This document shows positions 36,101 through 44,033 of a stretch of 64,000 bases of DNA, piece by piece; within the stretch, counting starts at the first letter, position 1, and each line of letters opens with the position of its first letter. A model generated the notes under the pieces. That model was given only the letters and a program-made list of their open reading frames with translations. It ran no database searches and was not told where the DNA came from. Source of the DNA: a virus; IMG/VR virus record IMGVR_UViG_3300013372_004679, positions 1 through 64,000 of that record. One strand, given 5' to 3'. The position numbers were made by a program, and so were the translations under genes.

Positions 36101-39100
36101 CTTTGCCGCCTCGTCAGCCCTTCGTTTTTCTATAATTTCGTTTTCTTTAGCGGCTAGGGCTACGCGAGAGTATTTCATTCTAATATCATCTAATTGACCA
36201 TTAAGCTTCTTTTGTCTTTCTGGATTTGTTTCATTCACCAACTCTCGCCATTTAGCAATATATTCTGGACTAACTTGAGCTATTTGTTGTGTCAATATTC
36301 TGAATGTTTTAGGATCTATGCTAGCAGACACTTCATCAAGCGTTTTACCTGTTTTACCCATTGCTGCTTCTAAAATACGTGTAGCAGATTCTGACCCTGC
36401 TTTTTGAGTAGTCACAATCTCTGTGGCGGTCTTTGTTCTTAAGGATTCTTTTGAAAGATTTTTCTCCGCTTCTTGAGCGGCCAGAGATTTCAAATCTGCA
36501 AAAATATCAGCCATGCCAACATCAAGATTTTCTTTATTAGCATTAGGATTTTTAATGAACTGATCAAGTAATGTTGATATTGATTCACTAGATTTTTCGA
36601 TCTTCGCTTGTCTTGTTTTTTCAGCAAATTCTTCTGCTGCCTTCTGAGCCTTAAAAAATCCTGTCACTAAACCAACGCCACCACCAATTATTGCTCCCAT
36701 AGTGGTACCAAGAATAGGTACCATAGAACCTATTGTTGCACCAATAGCTCCATAGTTTAGAGCATCACCACCCATATTACTAATCATCCTACCGGATGTG
36801 GTAGATTCTCCACCACGCAATGAAGACAATCCTTCTATAGCCACTCCTCCAGCCGTTAATGCAACAAAACCACCCAATCCACCCATCCCGCCGCGACCAC
36901 CCATTCTATCTCTAAATGCTTGGCCGCTTAATCCTTCTGCTCTTGCTGCTCTCGCTTGTCTCATCAAATTACGGCCAGCAGATCCTGATGGAATTAATCC
37001 AGTTTGTTGAACATTTCTAGAAGCAGTGGTTAAATTTTTAGTAACTCCAGCAATATTGGTACCAAGTTTTGTTACTGTGCTACTTAAAGAAGTAAAAGCC
37101 CTGATCAATACTGGCCCAAGTCGTGTTAAACCAGCAACAACGCCACCAGCAAAAAACTTTTGAACTCCACCACCATTAGCAAAAGTTTGCAAACCACCAA
37201 CCATACCTCCCTTATTAAATCCACTTATTTTATCAGCCCTGTTGAGATTTTGTAGTTGTGATGATCCTATTTTTTTAGCAGCTTTTTTATTAATAACAAA
37301 TTCGCCCGGAGTTAACATTGCTGGAACAGTATCTACATTACCACCCTTTGCATATTTAACAAAATTAACACCATCAAATTTACCTTTATTAATATCATTA
37401 ATTATTTTAGTTGTTAGAGAATCAATAGCCTTACCTGTATTTGATCTTTTAGCATCTGCTTTTATTAATGTTGATAATCCTTCGCCAGAACTATCTGTAA
37501 ACATATTTTTTAATGATTCTCTAGCAGAAGCTATCGACCCAGCTGGAAAATCAAAATTTGATTGAGCACCAGCTAATTTAGCTCCAGTAATAGATTGAAT
37601 TAATCCTTCAAAAATAAAACCCTCTGTAGTTGCTTGAGCATTAGGGTCGTTCGCTATTCTTTTTGCTCCTTTGGTTGCTGCTTTTCTATCGACGCCTATA
37701 ACAGAATTGCCTAATGTAGATAATGCTGGTTCAATTGATTTCATAACAGTATTATATAGTCCTTTGCGAGCATTTGAAGCAACAGTAGAAGCTACACTAT
37801 TAGTTTCAAAATCATTTTTTCCAGGATAATAACCAGATATAGCACCAGAAATTGGAACAATCTTGCCTGCTACTGAAAGTTTACCCTTTTTAAGACCAGA
37901 TCTAAGTCTTTTCTGAACTGCTTTAGGATCAAAATATTGTGCTACTTCGGGAACAGTATAATCAGCCGCATATAGTGCTTCTCGTGCAGACTGGGTGTTG
38001 AGAACCTTGCCATTCTTAATTATTTTACTAACATCAATTTTTTTTCTTTTATTATCGCTTTGTAGTCCTAAAAGTTTTTGTTGAGTTTTAATTTCTGCAT
38101 TTGCAAGTGCTTGTGCTTTAGCATCATTAGCGGCGGGAGCAATACCTAACTGTTTAAGTGCTAAAGGATTTTTTATATTTCCCTGTCCTCTGATAGTAAT
38201 AGGACTTCTATCTGGTCCTTCTTCTGGTCGTAGAAAAAATGCACCAATCTTGCTTGGATCAACTACTACACCACCTTGAGCATATCTACCAATTCTACCC
38301 GCTCTTGGACCTTTGGATCTCATAGCATCAAGAGCTGGTTGTTTATTGCCTCCTTGAGTAAAAATCATATTTTGTACTGGTATGCCAAACAATTGACTTA
38401 AATATTCTGGCACACCTCTTGTTCTGCGAGATTTACTAATAATACTAAGTTTACTAGGACTCAATTTACCAGAACGAATTGCTTCTTGTAATGATTTACC
38501 AAAACCTGTTAATGGTGATGATTTTATATCTTGTAATCTAGCCGTCTCATCGTTGAAATATCTATTCAAGACACTCGTCTTTGCACCAGAAGATGCTGCT
38601 TTTGAATATGCTTTATCTCCTATGGTTCTTTTTAATGTACGATCTATATCAATAGCTCCTCCACCAGCTCTAATTAATGCTTCTATTGCTGATGGTTTTG
38701 GCAATATCGCTCCACTCGTCTGCAAAATATCATCAACCATAGGAGCGCCTGCAATGCCACCCCTTGCAAAGCTTTTAACTCTACCACCACCCGCATATTT
38801 ATTCATGCCGTGTAATTTATTTAATCCAATAGCACTAGCTGCTTTTTTCCTAATAACGAATTCTCCGGGTGTTAGCATTGCTGGTACTGTATCTCTACTA
38901 CCAGATCCTGGTACTAAACCACCACTAGCAAATCTTCTTCCTCCACCCAGTCTTTGACCTAATCCTCTGGCGCCGCCAGCATCACCAAACGCTCCAGCAA
39001 AACCAGCTCCAAACTGTGTTAATGCAGATAGCCCTCTGATAGTTGCAAGAGCAGTCAATGCTGGGAGAACAATCTTAGCAGCATCTGCTAATTTAATAAG

Positions 39101-40501
39101 ACCACTGGCCAATTGTAGAGATAAACTAATAAAACTTCTAAAACTATCGCTCTCACCTATACTACGTACTAGTGCTGTAAATTCTTCTCTAACTTTAGCT
39201 ATTTGATTAGCAATAGAAAGTTGTGCTGTGGCAGCATCTTTGCTCAGTGAGGCTTGTCCAGTCTGGGCTGTTTTTAGGGCTTGTTGAGCAACAGCAAACT
39301 GTTGAATAAGAGGAATAACCTTACCAATCTGGCGGAATCCACCAAGTTCTTCAACGATTTGGCTAAACTGCAAATCTCTTGGGTCCAATCTACTCAAACC
39401 CTCACTTAATCTCTTGACTGCTTCGAATGGACCAACGAACTTACCCTCTAAATCAGTTAATGTTACTCCGAATTTTTCTAAAGCCTGAATAGTTTCTGCT
39501 CTTTGAACGCGGGTAAAAATAGTTCTTAAACCAGTAGCAATAGTCTCAGCGCTTTCACGAGTTGTGGCACGAACACTTGTGAAGATGGCCAAGAACTCAT
39601 TGAGAGCATCTGTGCCTTCACTAACGCCCCTACTCGCTGTGGCAAACACACCACCGGTACGCTGAATAGCAACAATTAAGTCACTAGCTTCAACAGCAAA
39701 CTGAGCAGCTACAGCATTAACACTACCTAGAGCAGATTCTAGATCTCCAGCACCAATCCCGAACTGTCTCATCAACGCAATACTACCTTCGACAGTTTGA
39801 TTCATATCGTCGAATGATGGTGCTAAACTACTTTTTGCTAGAGCTTCAAGAGCTTTTCTAGTGTCTGCTGCACTAAGACCGGCCTGAGCAAGAGTAACAG
39901 CGACTGTTGTTAATTCTGATGAACTTACACCAAGAGATGTTGCAAGTTTTGTAATTTGATCAGCCAACCCTTGAAGCCCTTTAGCCGACTCACCTGTTAC
40001 CTGTTGCAATCTAACAAACTCTTTATCGAAAGTAATAAAATCAGAGATACCTTGACGTAAGGCTCCAGTGAAAGCATATATGCTGCTAGTAACCACGGTA
40101 AAAGCAGCGAATCGTCTTACTGCTAAAGCAGACTGTCTACCAAACTCTTGCATTTGTGTGGCTGCTCTACCAGCATTATTTCCAACATTATTAATATTTT
40201 GAGTAGCATTATTCAAGCCCTGCTGTGTATTGCGTCCAATAACATTATTAAAGGATTGTCCCAAATTACGCAAAGCATCGCTTACAGAATTGGCGTTGGT
40301 GCTAGTGATTGATAAAGTACCATTAAGTGCTCTTAATGCAGTATTCATAGTTGTGATATTACGAATACTAGCTGGATTAATTCGAGGATTAATATTAATA
40401 TCAACACTACCAAGCTGGCGACGAATATCAGCAACAACAGTTCTGATATTGGACGGTCCTCTTAAATTAATTTCTGCGGTAAGATTAAATGCTCTTGCCA
40501 T
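33194..40501 (-). CDS. tail tape measure protein with embedded enzyme-like segments
   Basis: 2435 residues. Residues about 100-430 form a classic PhageMin tape-measure core (RRFAAFTVVTSSIYAFTGAL, GLQGLADQITKLATSLGVS, IATGLRTIFTRVQRAE). DTVPAMLTPGEFVI occurs twice, near residues 537 and 1058. Between the copies are a segment with D618-x-D620-R-T, S689-K690 and K720 (HAD-like) and one with E965, D984 and D1016-x-K1018 (PD-(D/E)XK-like). A Gly-rich hydrophobic stretch (GATIGSMVPILGTTMG, about 1250-1285) could insert into membrane. A Pro/Ala-rich linker lies near 2008-2048. The rest is mostly helical. At about 1.5 angstrom per residue the tail would be about 365 nm. A terminator hairpin sits just upstream. 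Confidence 0.93.
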   Translation of the reverse strand: MARAFNLTAEINLRGPSNIRTVVADIRRQLGSVDININPRINPASIRNITTMNTALRALNGTLSITSTNANSVSDALRNLGQSFNNVIGRNTQQGLNNATQNINNVGNNAGRAATQMQEFGRQSALAVRRFAAFTVVTSSIYAFTGALRQGISDFITFDKEFVRLQQVTGESAKGLQGLADQITKLATSLGVSSSELTTVAVTLAQAGLSAADTRKALEALAKSSLAPSFDDMNQTVEGSIALMRQFGIGAGDLESALGSVNAVAAQFAVEASDLIVAIQRTGGVFATASRGVSEGTDALNEFLAIFTSVRATTRESAETIATGLRTIFTRVQRAETIQALEKFGVTLTDLEGKFVGPFEAVKRLSEGLSRLDPRDLQFSQIVEELGGFRQIGKVIPLIQQFAVAQQALKTAQTGQASLSKDAATAQLSIANQIAKVREEFTALVRSIGESDSFRSFISLSLQLASGLIKLADAAKIVLPALTALATIRGLSALTQFGAGFAGAFGDAGGARGLGQRLGGGRRFASGGLVPGSGSRDTVPAMLTPGEFVIRKKAASAIGLNKLHGMNKYAGGGRVKSFARGGIAGAPMVDDILQTSGAILPKPSAIEALIRAGGGAIDIDRTLKRTIGDKAYSKAASSGAKTSVLNRYFNDETARLQDIKSSPLTGFGKSLQEAIRSGKLSPSKLSIISKSRRTRGVPEYLSQLFGIPVQNMIFTQGGNKQPALDAMRSKGPRAGRIGRYAQGGVVVDPSKIGAFFLRPEEGPDRSPITIRGQGNIKNPLALKQLGIAPAANDAKAQALANAEIKTQQKLLGLQSDNKRKKIDVSKIIKNGKVLNTQSAREALYAADYTVPEVAQYFDPKAVQKRLRSGLKKGKLSVAGKIVPISGAISGYYPGKNDFETNSVASTVASNARKGLYNTVMKSIEPALSTLGNSVIGVDRKAATKGAKRIANDPNAQATTEGFIFEGLIQSITGAKLAGAQSNFDFPAGSIASARESLKNMFTDSSGEGLSTLIKADAKRSNTGKAIDSLTTKIINDINKGKFDGVNFVKYAKGGNVDTVPAMLTPGEFVINKKAAKKIGSSQLQNLNRADKISGFNKGGMVGGLQTFANGGGVQKFFAGGVVAGLTRLGPVLIRAFTSLSSTVTKLGTNIAGVTKNLTTASRNVQQTGLIPSGSAGRNLMRQARAARAEGLSGQAFRDRMGGRGGMGGLGGFVALTAGGVAIEGLSSLRGGESTTSGRMISNMGGDALNYGAIGATIGSMVPILGTTMGAIIGGGVGLVTGFFKAQKAAEEFAEKTRQAKIEKSSESISTLLDQFIKNPNANKENLDVGMADIFADLKSLAAQEAEKNLSKESLRTKTATEIVTTQKAGSESATRILEAAMGKTGKTLDEVSASIDPKTFRILTQQIAQVSPEYIAKWRELVNETNPERQKKLNGQLDDIRMKYSRVALAAKENEIIEKRRADEAAKIVKEIDKTLDIYRRANAYADKYAASLERLIKATDARTNDFSNAPKVQDVDRKNEEVLGNLSAFSFKEVRAAAGGVAGLAGGSPEAKALADQAVASKILADQLPALVKSTDITNRNQIKGNLTGLFQAQGINIETPEISKVLNDVGNRLIESSSDTDVDKLTKELEGTVISELSKTAQEGSQLLQKLTKTYNDTLQESINLQNKYNEAMGRSNEYMRKAGVIRLNAELDLAKALGNSPTLRQLNEPFEFEIKDLTKGLRDVGGLRANQAMDPAAIGLAMMRTSQENARLEAENAANLEKASGLGSDAAGNRQRADIAAANLSNVAALGKNKLALDEGRQALERLANDGTKAANALAKIQEEQQKVEGFGNFLEKVFISSFDELFQMNRESAAFAAAQAQGPEFMRNAENRQLAFSGLNAQKELYSPQEFANLRADLLEKSLSAQGFQGQDFVGKLGMTVEEALNRIRGRVSEEDPNVIAYREAVNEQIKANEILGLLNKQQALIIQESMLDLQIFLAKDFPNILIQALADARADAGAANPKNLPVAVPPGGAVPPAAAAAAAAAPVGVLPAPPAPGAGGVLDRLNAQKAQFEAQRVAIQKQIEEKMTKGAEAQKPDNANRVVQGAAPQAVVQANAQASKLQLLNAKQTFVEGEDAVTRAEKGYAPTAERKAFVQQELIAARKRQRLGQKLPTDDSVISASSFELKNIAEADKSPKRKDYLLSQNPLTRKRLFTAAEKEPWGLEEHIGAEFGWDAPQVKGESKPLTQYQQSKLSLRQAAASRYRPEVARRMFPDLYQTQNATATAPTQTPSGTPQVAPLFSPTLEHPKTGNQYSVTFGSRNRDNDIVPTTGGPAGGNGFQIQLDPNAQAFLDSLSSTFSTFNTYIDKLSAVAATIPPKIELTGNYVLDVQISGAAAFEALEKRMKELAVSLVEPKLAALRDEVSTATGGQVKSSATIGSPSSGATSSQGQ
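37367..37714 (-). other. PD-(D/E)XK-like segment inside the tape measure
   Basis: Residues about 930-1045 of the tape measure. ATTEGFIFEGLIQSITGAKL carries a Glu-bearing helix (E960, E965), then SNFDFP supplies an Asp at 984, and LIKADAKRS supplies D1016-x-K1018. The order helix-E, strand-D, strand-DxK is that of restriction-endonuclease-fold nucleases. The second DTVPAMLTPGEFVI copy follows directly. Function within the tail is unknown. Confidence 0.5.
38222..38704 (-). other. HAD-like segment inside the tape measure
   Basis: Residues about 600-760 of the tape measure. AIDIDRTL carries DxDxT (D618, D620, T622), the motif I of haloacid dehalogenase-like phosphatases. LSIISKSRRTRG has a Ser-Lys-Ser after a hydrophobic strand in the place of motif II (S689), and a Lys follows in TQGGNKQPALDAM (K720), as in motif III. 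A clear motif IV Asp pair is not visible, so the domain may be inactive or diverged. Confidence 0.5.
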
Positions 40502-40525
40502 AGTGATTAATTACTTTCTAAAAAA

Positions 40526-40560
40526 ATATCCCCAGAGCAGTTTGAGCCGCTTGGGGATAT
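40526..40560 (-). terminator. Rho-independent terminator before the tape measure gene
   Basis: Inverted repeat ATATCCCCA / TGGGGATAT (40526-40534 and 40552-40560), with further pairing inside, followed on the minus strand by a run of T (TTTTTT, 40526-40521). It lies 26 nt after the 285-residue gene and 25 nt before the tape measure ATG, so transcription of the pre-tape genes may be partly uncoupled from that of the tape measure. Confidence 0.8.
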
Positions 40561-40585
40561 ATTAGTATATAACGTAGAATAACAA

Positions 40586-41443
40586 TTAATTTGCTGATGA
40601 ACTGCTAGAAGATGTTTCCTTAGTGGTGTTATCATTCCTATTCTCAGTATCCAGTATGATTGGTTGACCGTTTTCATCTAAAAACGGCTGGAAATCTAAT
40701 AAATAATCACCCTGATTATCTACAGGATTACCGTCTTTATCAACGAACTCTCCCTTATCATTAACATATCTACCATTTTCATCTACTAATCGACCATCAT
40801 CATCTACCAAATGACTATTTTTATTAATTAGTCTTAGTTGATCATCAACGAACTTATACTGCTTCAAAAATCTATTTTCTGGTAATTTTGATTCATAGTC
40901 ATTTTCTAGACCATAAAGCATACCAGCCAAATTTTGAGCAGCCAATATCGCTACTGGATCGGATGACCTATTTAAATAATCTTCGTAATTCTTAAAATAC
41001 TGCTCTTTAGTATCAGTATACACCGTGCAAGCAGAAACTAAGTAGTTAAATCTAGCATTATCTGCTTGTCCTTCAGCAGTATGGGTATCAAGATTAGTCT
41101 TAACTGCTATTAAATCGCGCAAATCATCTCTACTCTTTTTCATATTTAATGCGACTTTTTTAGCTTCTAAAATAGAAATACCACCCTTGGCCAATTTACG
41201 TTCACCTTCAAGAATATCGTTTTGTACTTTGGTAAATTGAGCTTGTTTGTTAGCATCCCACAAACCCTGTTCCATGAGCACATCATCTAGTTTGGCTCTA
41301 ACAACAGCCTTAGCCTTTAATGCTTCACTAAAATTTTGATTATAAACTTTTGTAGCCTCTCTTTGATCTTGTAGAGATGGTGCTTTAACGAATAGTGAAA
41401 CTTCCTTATCGTTGATAGTTGCGGAGAATGATCTTGTTAACAT
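40586..41443 (-). CDS. pre-tape protein with heptapeptide VDxxG repeats
   Basis: 285 residues. The first about 200 residues are helical and charged (QREATKVYNQNFSEAL, KLAKGGISILEAKK). Residues about 208-249 contain five or six tandem 7-mers of the form [L/Y/F]V[D/N]xxG[x] (LVDDDGR, LVDENGR, YVNDKGE, FVDKDGN, PVDNQGD). The C-terminus is Ser-rich (SSSSSSAN). It occupies the slot directly 5' of the tape measure where tail assembly chaperones (G/GT) are encoded in many phages, so a chaperone role is plausible. AGAGGA overlaps the preceding stop and precedes its ATG. Confidence 0.6.
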   Translation of the reverse strand: MLTRSFSATINDKEVSLFVKAPSLQDQREATKVYNQNFSEALKAKAVVRAKLDDVLMEQGLWDANKQAQFTKVQNDILEGERKLAKGGISILEAKKVALNMKKSRDDLRDLIAVKTNLDTHTAEGQADNARFNYLVSACTVYTDTKEQYFKNYEDYLNRSSDPVAILAAQNLAGMLYGLENDYESKLPENRFLKQYKFVDDQLRLINKNSHLVDDDGRLVDENGRYVNDKGEFVDKDGNPVDNQGDYLLDFQPFLDENGQPIILDTENRNDNTTKETSSSSSSAN

Positions 41444-41445
41444 AT

Positions 41446-41733
41446 TTAGTCCTCTTTCTTATTATTATTAAAACGATAGTTATATTTTAAGATATTACCA
41501 GCTGCTATATCAAGATCTGATATTGCTTTACGTAATTGATTATTGCCATTATTGAGTATTTGATTTCTTACAAAATCCCACCGATCCAAAAAATCCAATT
41601 CATTATCTGTTAGATCTTCTTCGTTTTTATCTTGACCCCAAAGATAACCAAATGTTTTTTCAAATTCAAATAATGCACCGATCATGGTTGTTTGAAATCT
41701 TTTACCTAGTATAGCTTTTTGAGTGGGGTCCAT
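41446..41733 (-). CDS. small pre-tape protein
   Basis: 95 residues, no known motif: MDPTQKAILGKRFQTTMIGALFEFEKTFGYLW, then an acidic middle (NEEDLTDNELDFLDRW) and a basic C-terminus. It sits between two pre-tape genes with 2-3 nt gaps, so it is expressed with the tail module. Possibly one of the tail assembly chaperones; there is no ribosomal slippery site connecting it to the next gene. Confidence 0.55.
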   Translation of the reverse strand: MDPTQKAILGKRFQTTMIGALFEFEKTFGYLWGQDKNEEDLTDNELDFLDRWDFVRNQILNNGNNQLRKAISDLDIAAGNILKYNYRFNNNKKED

Positions 41734-41736
41734 ATT

Positions 41737-42783
41737 TTATTTCCTATTTTTAAATATTTCGTTACTTTGCTGCACAAGTGTTCTTTGTACATCTGGTAAC
41801 TTGGTATTATCAATCATATCCGGATTAGACTGAATAACAGTATTTCTTTCCCTTATAATATGTCGTGATGTATTATCATTCAAGTTGTAAATATTATGGG
41901 CCTCTTCTTGTGAATTAGCCATTATAAATACTTCTCCAGCTTTATCTAATTTTTTCCCCTCTAACATTTTTTCTGTGCGGTTTTTATTTTTATTTTTTTC
42001 ACTTTCTCTGCGTTGATGAATCATCCAGCCATCAAAAAGATCATCGTCTTCTATTACATTATCTGGTGGACATTCAGGATGTTCATAAGCACTATCATAC
42101 ATTTTTGTTAATACAACCAAAGTCTTTTGTTCATCTGTCCAATTAATTGTGGCTTTATCAAATAGATAATCTTTATTAGCCGACCAATAATTTCTCCACT
42201 GATCACTTCTAGCTATTATTCTATATGTTTTAATATCTATGGAGTCACCACCTATAAAATCAGATAGCCTTGTTAATAGATCATAGTCTACGTCGTTTTG
42301 GGATTTAAAGACTAAACTATTATTTTCATCATATAAACTATGAATTAATAGATATTGATTTTTTATAAGCTGACTATATCCGTATGCTGTGCATTGGTCT
42401 AAACTATGCCTAATAACAAACTGTCTATTATATGCAGCATTTATATTTGATAAAGTTTTACGTAGACTTTTAAGTTTAGCAGGATTTAAGAAATTCTTAT
42501 ATAGGTCTACTTTATTGTCTTCTATTTGTTTTTCAAGATTTTTAAGATTATCATCCCCATTGTATGTCCATAGACCCATCGTGACCAATGTATCAACGAT
42601 GGAATCGTCGGTGATCCAGTCGTTGAATCTATTGTACTCACACTCTTGTTGAGCATATAGATCCGCTTCGTATTTAATAGTAATATCCGGATAAATTAAT
42701 TTATATTTTTTACCACTGTATATAAAGAGGTAAAATCCAGATAGTATGCGCGATAGATATATTCCGACTGTTCTTGGATCCAT
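41737..42783 (-). CDS. tail-module protein of unknown function
   Basis: 348 residues from ATG 42783 (MDPRTVGIYLSRILSGFYLF); TTG 42795 is an alternative start 12 nt upstream. It is helical and charged in the C-terminal third (RRESEKNKNKNRTEKMLEGKK) with no recognisable enzyme motif. It follows the tail tube gene, separated by a hairpin and a GTATTATAAG promoter-like box, and precedes the two other pre-tape genes; a tail assembly or tape-measure-binding role is likely. Confidence 0.55.
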   Translation of the reverse strand: MDPRTVGIYLSRILSGFYLFIYSGKKYKLIYPDITIKYEADLYAQQECEYNRFNDWITDDSIVDTLVTMGLWTYNGDDNLKNLEKQIEDNKVDLYKNFLNPAKLKSLRKTLSNINAAYNRQFVIRHSLDQCTAYGYSQLIKNQYLLIHSLYDENNSLVFKSQNDVDYDLLTRLSDFIGGDSIDIKTYRIIARSDQWRNYWSANKDYLFDKATINWTDEQKTLVVLTKMYDSAYEHPECPPDNVIEDDDLFDGWMIHQRRESEKNKNKNRTEKMLEGKKLDKAGEVFIMANSQEEAHNIYNLNDNTSRHIIRERNTVIQSNPDMIDNTKLPDVQRTLVQQSNEIFKNRK

Positions 42784-42802
42784 AGTCCTGTGCAATTATT
42801 CC

Positions 42803-42820
42803 GTTGTCTTATAATACAAA
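42803..42820 (-). promoter_or_regulatory. candidate phage promoter (TGTATTATAA box)
   Basis: On the minus strand this reads TTTGTATTATAAGACAAC. It lies right after the tail-tube terminator hairpin and about 20 nt before the next gene. It shares TGTAT plus TATAA with similar boxes before other virion genes (44002-44020, 52725-52741, 55897-55912). No -35 element is evident. Confidence 0.4.
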
Positions 42821-42841
42821 CCAGCCTAGGAACTAAGCTGG
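42821..42841 (-). terminator. hairpin at the end of the tail tube gene
   Basis: On the minus strand CCAGCTTAG-TTC-CTAGGCTGG forms a 9-bp stem with one G-U pair, and its first arm overlaps the tail tube stop codon. The following T run is short (TTTGTATT), so termination may be partial. Confidence 0.55.
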
Positions 42842-43945
42842 GGTATATGTGCTATTAGCAAGTTGACTGTAGAAGTTGCCACCGCTGTGTGCAACAACGA
42901 AGTCGTTAAATGTCTGATAGCTATATGTTACACTTACGTTACCGCCACCAGTATCACCACCTGTGTAGTTAACACTAGTAAGTTTACTCTTGGTGCCAAG
43001 ATAAATTCTTGTGCCTTCGCAGGTTTCCAAGAAGATAGTTTGGTCAAGAAGATTATGGCGACCACTGCATTGTGGAGTATTAGCGTCTGCTACTGTTGTA
43101 CCAGTAAGGCCAACATAATAACCACTTTCTGTAGCGTTGATCATATCTCCTGTCACAGCAACAACCTCAAATTCTGATGTTACTTCAACTGGGAATGTTA
43201 CGTAACGATGATAAGGAGCGAATGTACCAAGTTCTTGGATTGCTTCACGACCAAAGTCACAACTTACTGTGATGTTTTGGAAGTGTACAGCAAATCCGCT
43301 ACCGCCACCAAGAGCGTTATTTGTTCCGCTAGCACTAATGCCTGGAATTTGTGTTGGGAAACGGCAATTTGCCATGTTTAGGAACTGTCTACGAGCAACA
43401 CCCTGAGCGGCGATTGGAGCATCTGTATTATTAAATGCTCCTGTGAGAGTACCACCCCATACCTTATTGTTACCAACTAATGTCACATCCTCTGTGAAAT
43501 TACCATCTACTGGGAATGTATAGCTTACACTACTAACATACATACCAGAGCATGTTAATGCTGAAATAGATGTGCCGCTTGAACTAACGTTTGAATCATT
43601 AAAAACTGCGAGTTGCATATCGCAACGAGCGTTTTGGCGACCCGGAATTGTGGGATTAACAGAGGTTAAACCAGCACCAATACTAGATCCTTCTTCTGTA
43701 GCGATTACATAAACAATTGGATAACCATCTAGAACCTTGTTAAGAGTAACTTCAACATCAGGAACATTTTCAACGTTCTGATAAATGGCCAACTGTCCCA
43801 TCTCGAACACTTGTTCTAGATTAAAATTTGTTGTGATACCAACAGTTTGAAGGCCGTGAACTGGTAACTTATCTGTGTTAAGTGTTCCAGCGGCTTGACC
43901 TAGTACAACCTGTTGAATTGCATAATAAATACGATTATTGGCCAT
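42833..43945 (-). CDS. major tail tube protein
   Basis: 370 residues. The start NNRIYYAIQQVVLGQAAG, then LPVHGLQTVGITTNFNLEQV and FEMGQLAIYQNVENVPDVEV, is the typical opening of phage tail tube subunits. The rest is beta-rich, with FPVDGNFTEDVTLVGNNKVW and a C-terminal strand pair. Codon use is less AT-biased than in neighbours, consistent with a highly expressed virion protein. No sheath gene is adjacent. Preceded by a promoter-like box (44002-44020) and followed by a hairpin. Confidence 0.82.
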   Translation of the reverse strand: MANNRIYYAIQQVVLGQAAGTLNTDKLPVHGLQTVGITTNFNLEQVFEMGQLAIYQNVENVPDVEVTLNKVLDGYPIVYVIATEEGSSIGAGLTSVNPTIPGRQNARCDMQLAVFNDSNVSSSGTSISALTCSGMYVSSVSYTFPVDGNFTEDVTLVGNNKVWGGTLTGAFNNTDAPIAAQGVARRQFLNMANCRFPTQIPGISASGTNNALGGGSGFAVHFQNITVSCDFGREAIQELGTFAPYHRYVTFPVEVTSEFEVVAVTGDMINATESGYYVGLTGTTVADANTPQCSGRHNLLDQTIFLETCEGTRIYLGTKSKLTSVNYTGGDTGGGNVSVTYSYQTFNDFVVAHSGGNFYSQLANSTYTPA

Positions 43946-44001
43946 AATTAATCTCCACTGTAATTTTAGATTTAAGTTAAATATGCCTATGGTGGTATAT
44001 T

Positions 44002-44020
44002 GGTATTATTTAAGATACAC
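44002..44020 (-). promoter_or_regulatory. candidate phage promoter before tail tube
   Basis: Minus-strand GTGTATCTTAAATAATACC, about 55 nt before the tail tube start, in an 88-nt gap. It shares GTGTAT plus an AT-rich TAAATA element with other intergenic boxes in the virion operon. Confidence 0.35.
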
Positions 44021-44033
44021 TAAAGAAATAAAA

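Noticed and set aside
33712-38957. Plus-strand open frames within the tape measure gene
   Set aside because: Shadow frames of an Ala/Leu-rich coding sequence, with no start signals.
40586-41733. Programmed frameshift joining tail assembly chaperone genes
   Set aside because: The genes have separate starts with ribosome-binding sites and no slippery heptamer at the junction.
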